Below, in pieces: positions 5,954 through 6,102 of a stretch of DNA of 6,102 bases. The notes beneath the pieces are model-generated. The model had not been told where the DNA came from and ran no database searches. It was given only the letters and a program-made list of their open reading frames with translations. Each line of letters starts with the position of its first letter. Position 1 is the first letter of the stretch. The DNA lies in the NCBI GenBank assembly GCA_030550075.1, contig JAUQQB010000181.1, positions 1 through 6,102 of the forward strand, read 5' to 3'. Position numbers and translations under genes: made by a program. The stretch comes from Chloroflexota bacterium (GTDB lineage: Bacteria; Chloroflexota; Anaerolineae; Thermoflexales; Thermoflexaceae).

Positions 5954-6102
5954 CCCCTCCCCCCTTTTTTAGCCTCCACGGTCGTCGCCTCGACCCCGAC
6001 CCCTTCCAGGGACAGTTTCTTCTCCCGATACCCCCATTCCAGGAGGCGCCGCCACCGCCTTTCCCATACCCCTTGGGCTTCCCATTCCTTCCGCCTCCGC
6101 CA
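5944..6102 (-). CDS. IS5-family transposase, N-terminal frame (orfA, partial)
   Basis: An open frame enters from beyond the window and ends at TAG 5946-5944. It reads REKKLSLEG, then VGVEATTVEAKKGG, which is the sequence normally running straight into GIDGYRRRKG of orfB. The two frames together make one contiguous DDE transposase split at the A6G6 run (5970-5959). By my recollection of the group, the first catalytic residue is the Asp of a D-x-TTV motif; here that position appears to be Glu (GAG at 5991-5989), which would impair catalysis. Upstream residues (WEAQGVWERRWRRLLEW) fit the helical region that precedes the catalytic core. Confidence 0.8.
   Translation of the reverse strand, partial: WRRRKEWEAQGVWERRWRRLLEWGYREKKLSLEGVGVEATTVEAKKGGRGWA
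5959..5970 (-). other. A6G6 run at the transposase frame junction
   Basis: On the minus strand AAAAAAGGGGGG spans the point where the transposase must leave the orfA frame and join orfB, 13-15 bases before the orfA stop. One extra A or G in the transcript, or a -1 ribosomal slip, restores a continuous protein (VEAKK, then GGEGVGIDG). Two-frame transposases with slippage are known in some IS5 subgroups, so this may be programmed rather than a mutation. The frame relation does not place the classical A-AAA-AAG heptamer in register, which favours transcriptional slippage or an indel. Confidence 0.6.

Larger units (their letters stand above)
5485..6102 (-). mobile_element. IS5-family insertion sequence, 3' part
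   Basis: The transposase genes read leftwards and end at 5489, only a few bases from the presumed element boundary. The sequence GAACTCATCTCAAAACTCTC (5485-5504) is the likely terminal inverted repeat, partly overlapping the end of the transposase gene as is usual in compact elements of this family, and CTAA at 5481-5484 would be the target duplication. The other end lies beyond the window, so neither the inverted repeat nor the duplication can be confirmed here. The family assignment rests on the transposase motifs. Confidence 0.75.

Noticed and set aside
1..6102. tRNA, rRNA or CRISPR array
   Set aside because: No cloverleaf-like or rRNA-like sequence and no regularly spaced short repeats seen in either strand.

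Overview
All supported genes lie on the minus strand of a GC-rich (roughly 65-70 %) bacterial sequence. The base composition, an ABC-2 exporter with Arg/Trp/Ala/Leu-rich membrane proteins, and an IS5-like transposase suggest a thermophilic Chloroflexota-type bacterium (Thermoflexus-like). This is an impression from style, not a taxonomic assignment.

Layout in transcription order (right to left). 5485-6102: the 3' end of an IS5-type insertion sequence, with the transposase split into two frames at an A6G6 run. 4243-5428: a secreted or membrane-anchored protein of unknown function whose C-terminus has moved into another frame, so it is either frameshifted or mis-sequenced. 4162-4234: a short broken copy of an ABC permease start, ending in a stop codon after 16 codons. 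4047-4094: a perfect 16-bp GC-rich hairpin. 3544-3948: a small, low-GC gene for an exported protein of about 110 mature residues. 2705-3505: an ABC-2-type permease. 981-2672: a large permease that looks like two ABC-2 halves fused head to tail. 343-984: the ABC ATPase, translationally coupled to the large permease by an ATGA overlap. 178-220: a strong intrinsic terminator closing the operon. 1-142: a -10 element, a good Shine-Dalgarno and the first 34 codons of enolase (eno), an unrelated housekeeping gene.

The likely functional unit is 343-3948: a small secreted protein, two permease genes (three permease-like halves in total) and one ATPase, ending at a terminator. The ATPase has Glu in the Q-loop position (ALIESPG), as in BcrA/LanF-type self-protection transporters. 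The order precursor, membrane proteins, ATPase also resembles bacteriocin modules such as lactococcin 972. I infer that this may be an export or immunity cassette for the secreted protein. The low GC of that gene, and the duplicated permease start on its far side, suggest that it arrived by recombination into an existing transporter locus. No function for the secreted protein is proven by the sequence.
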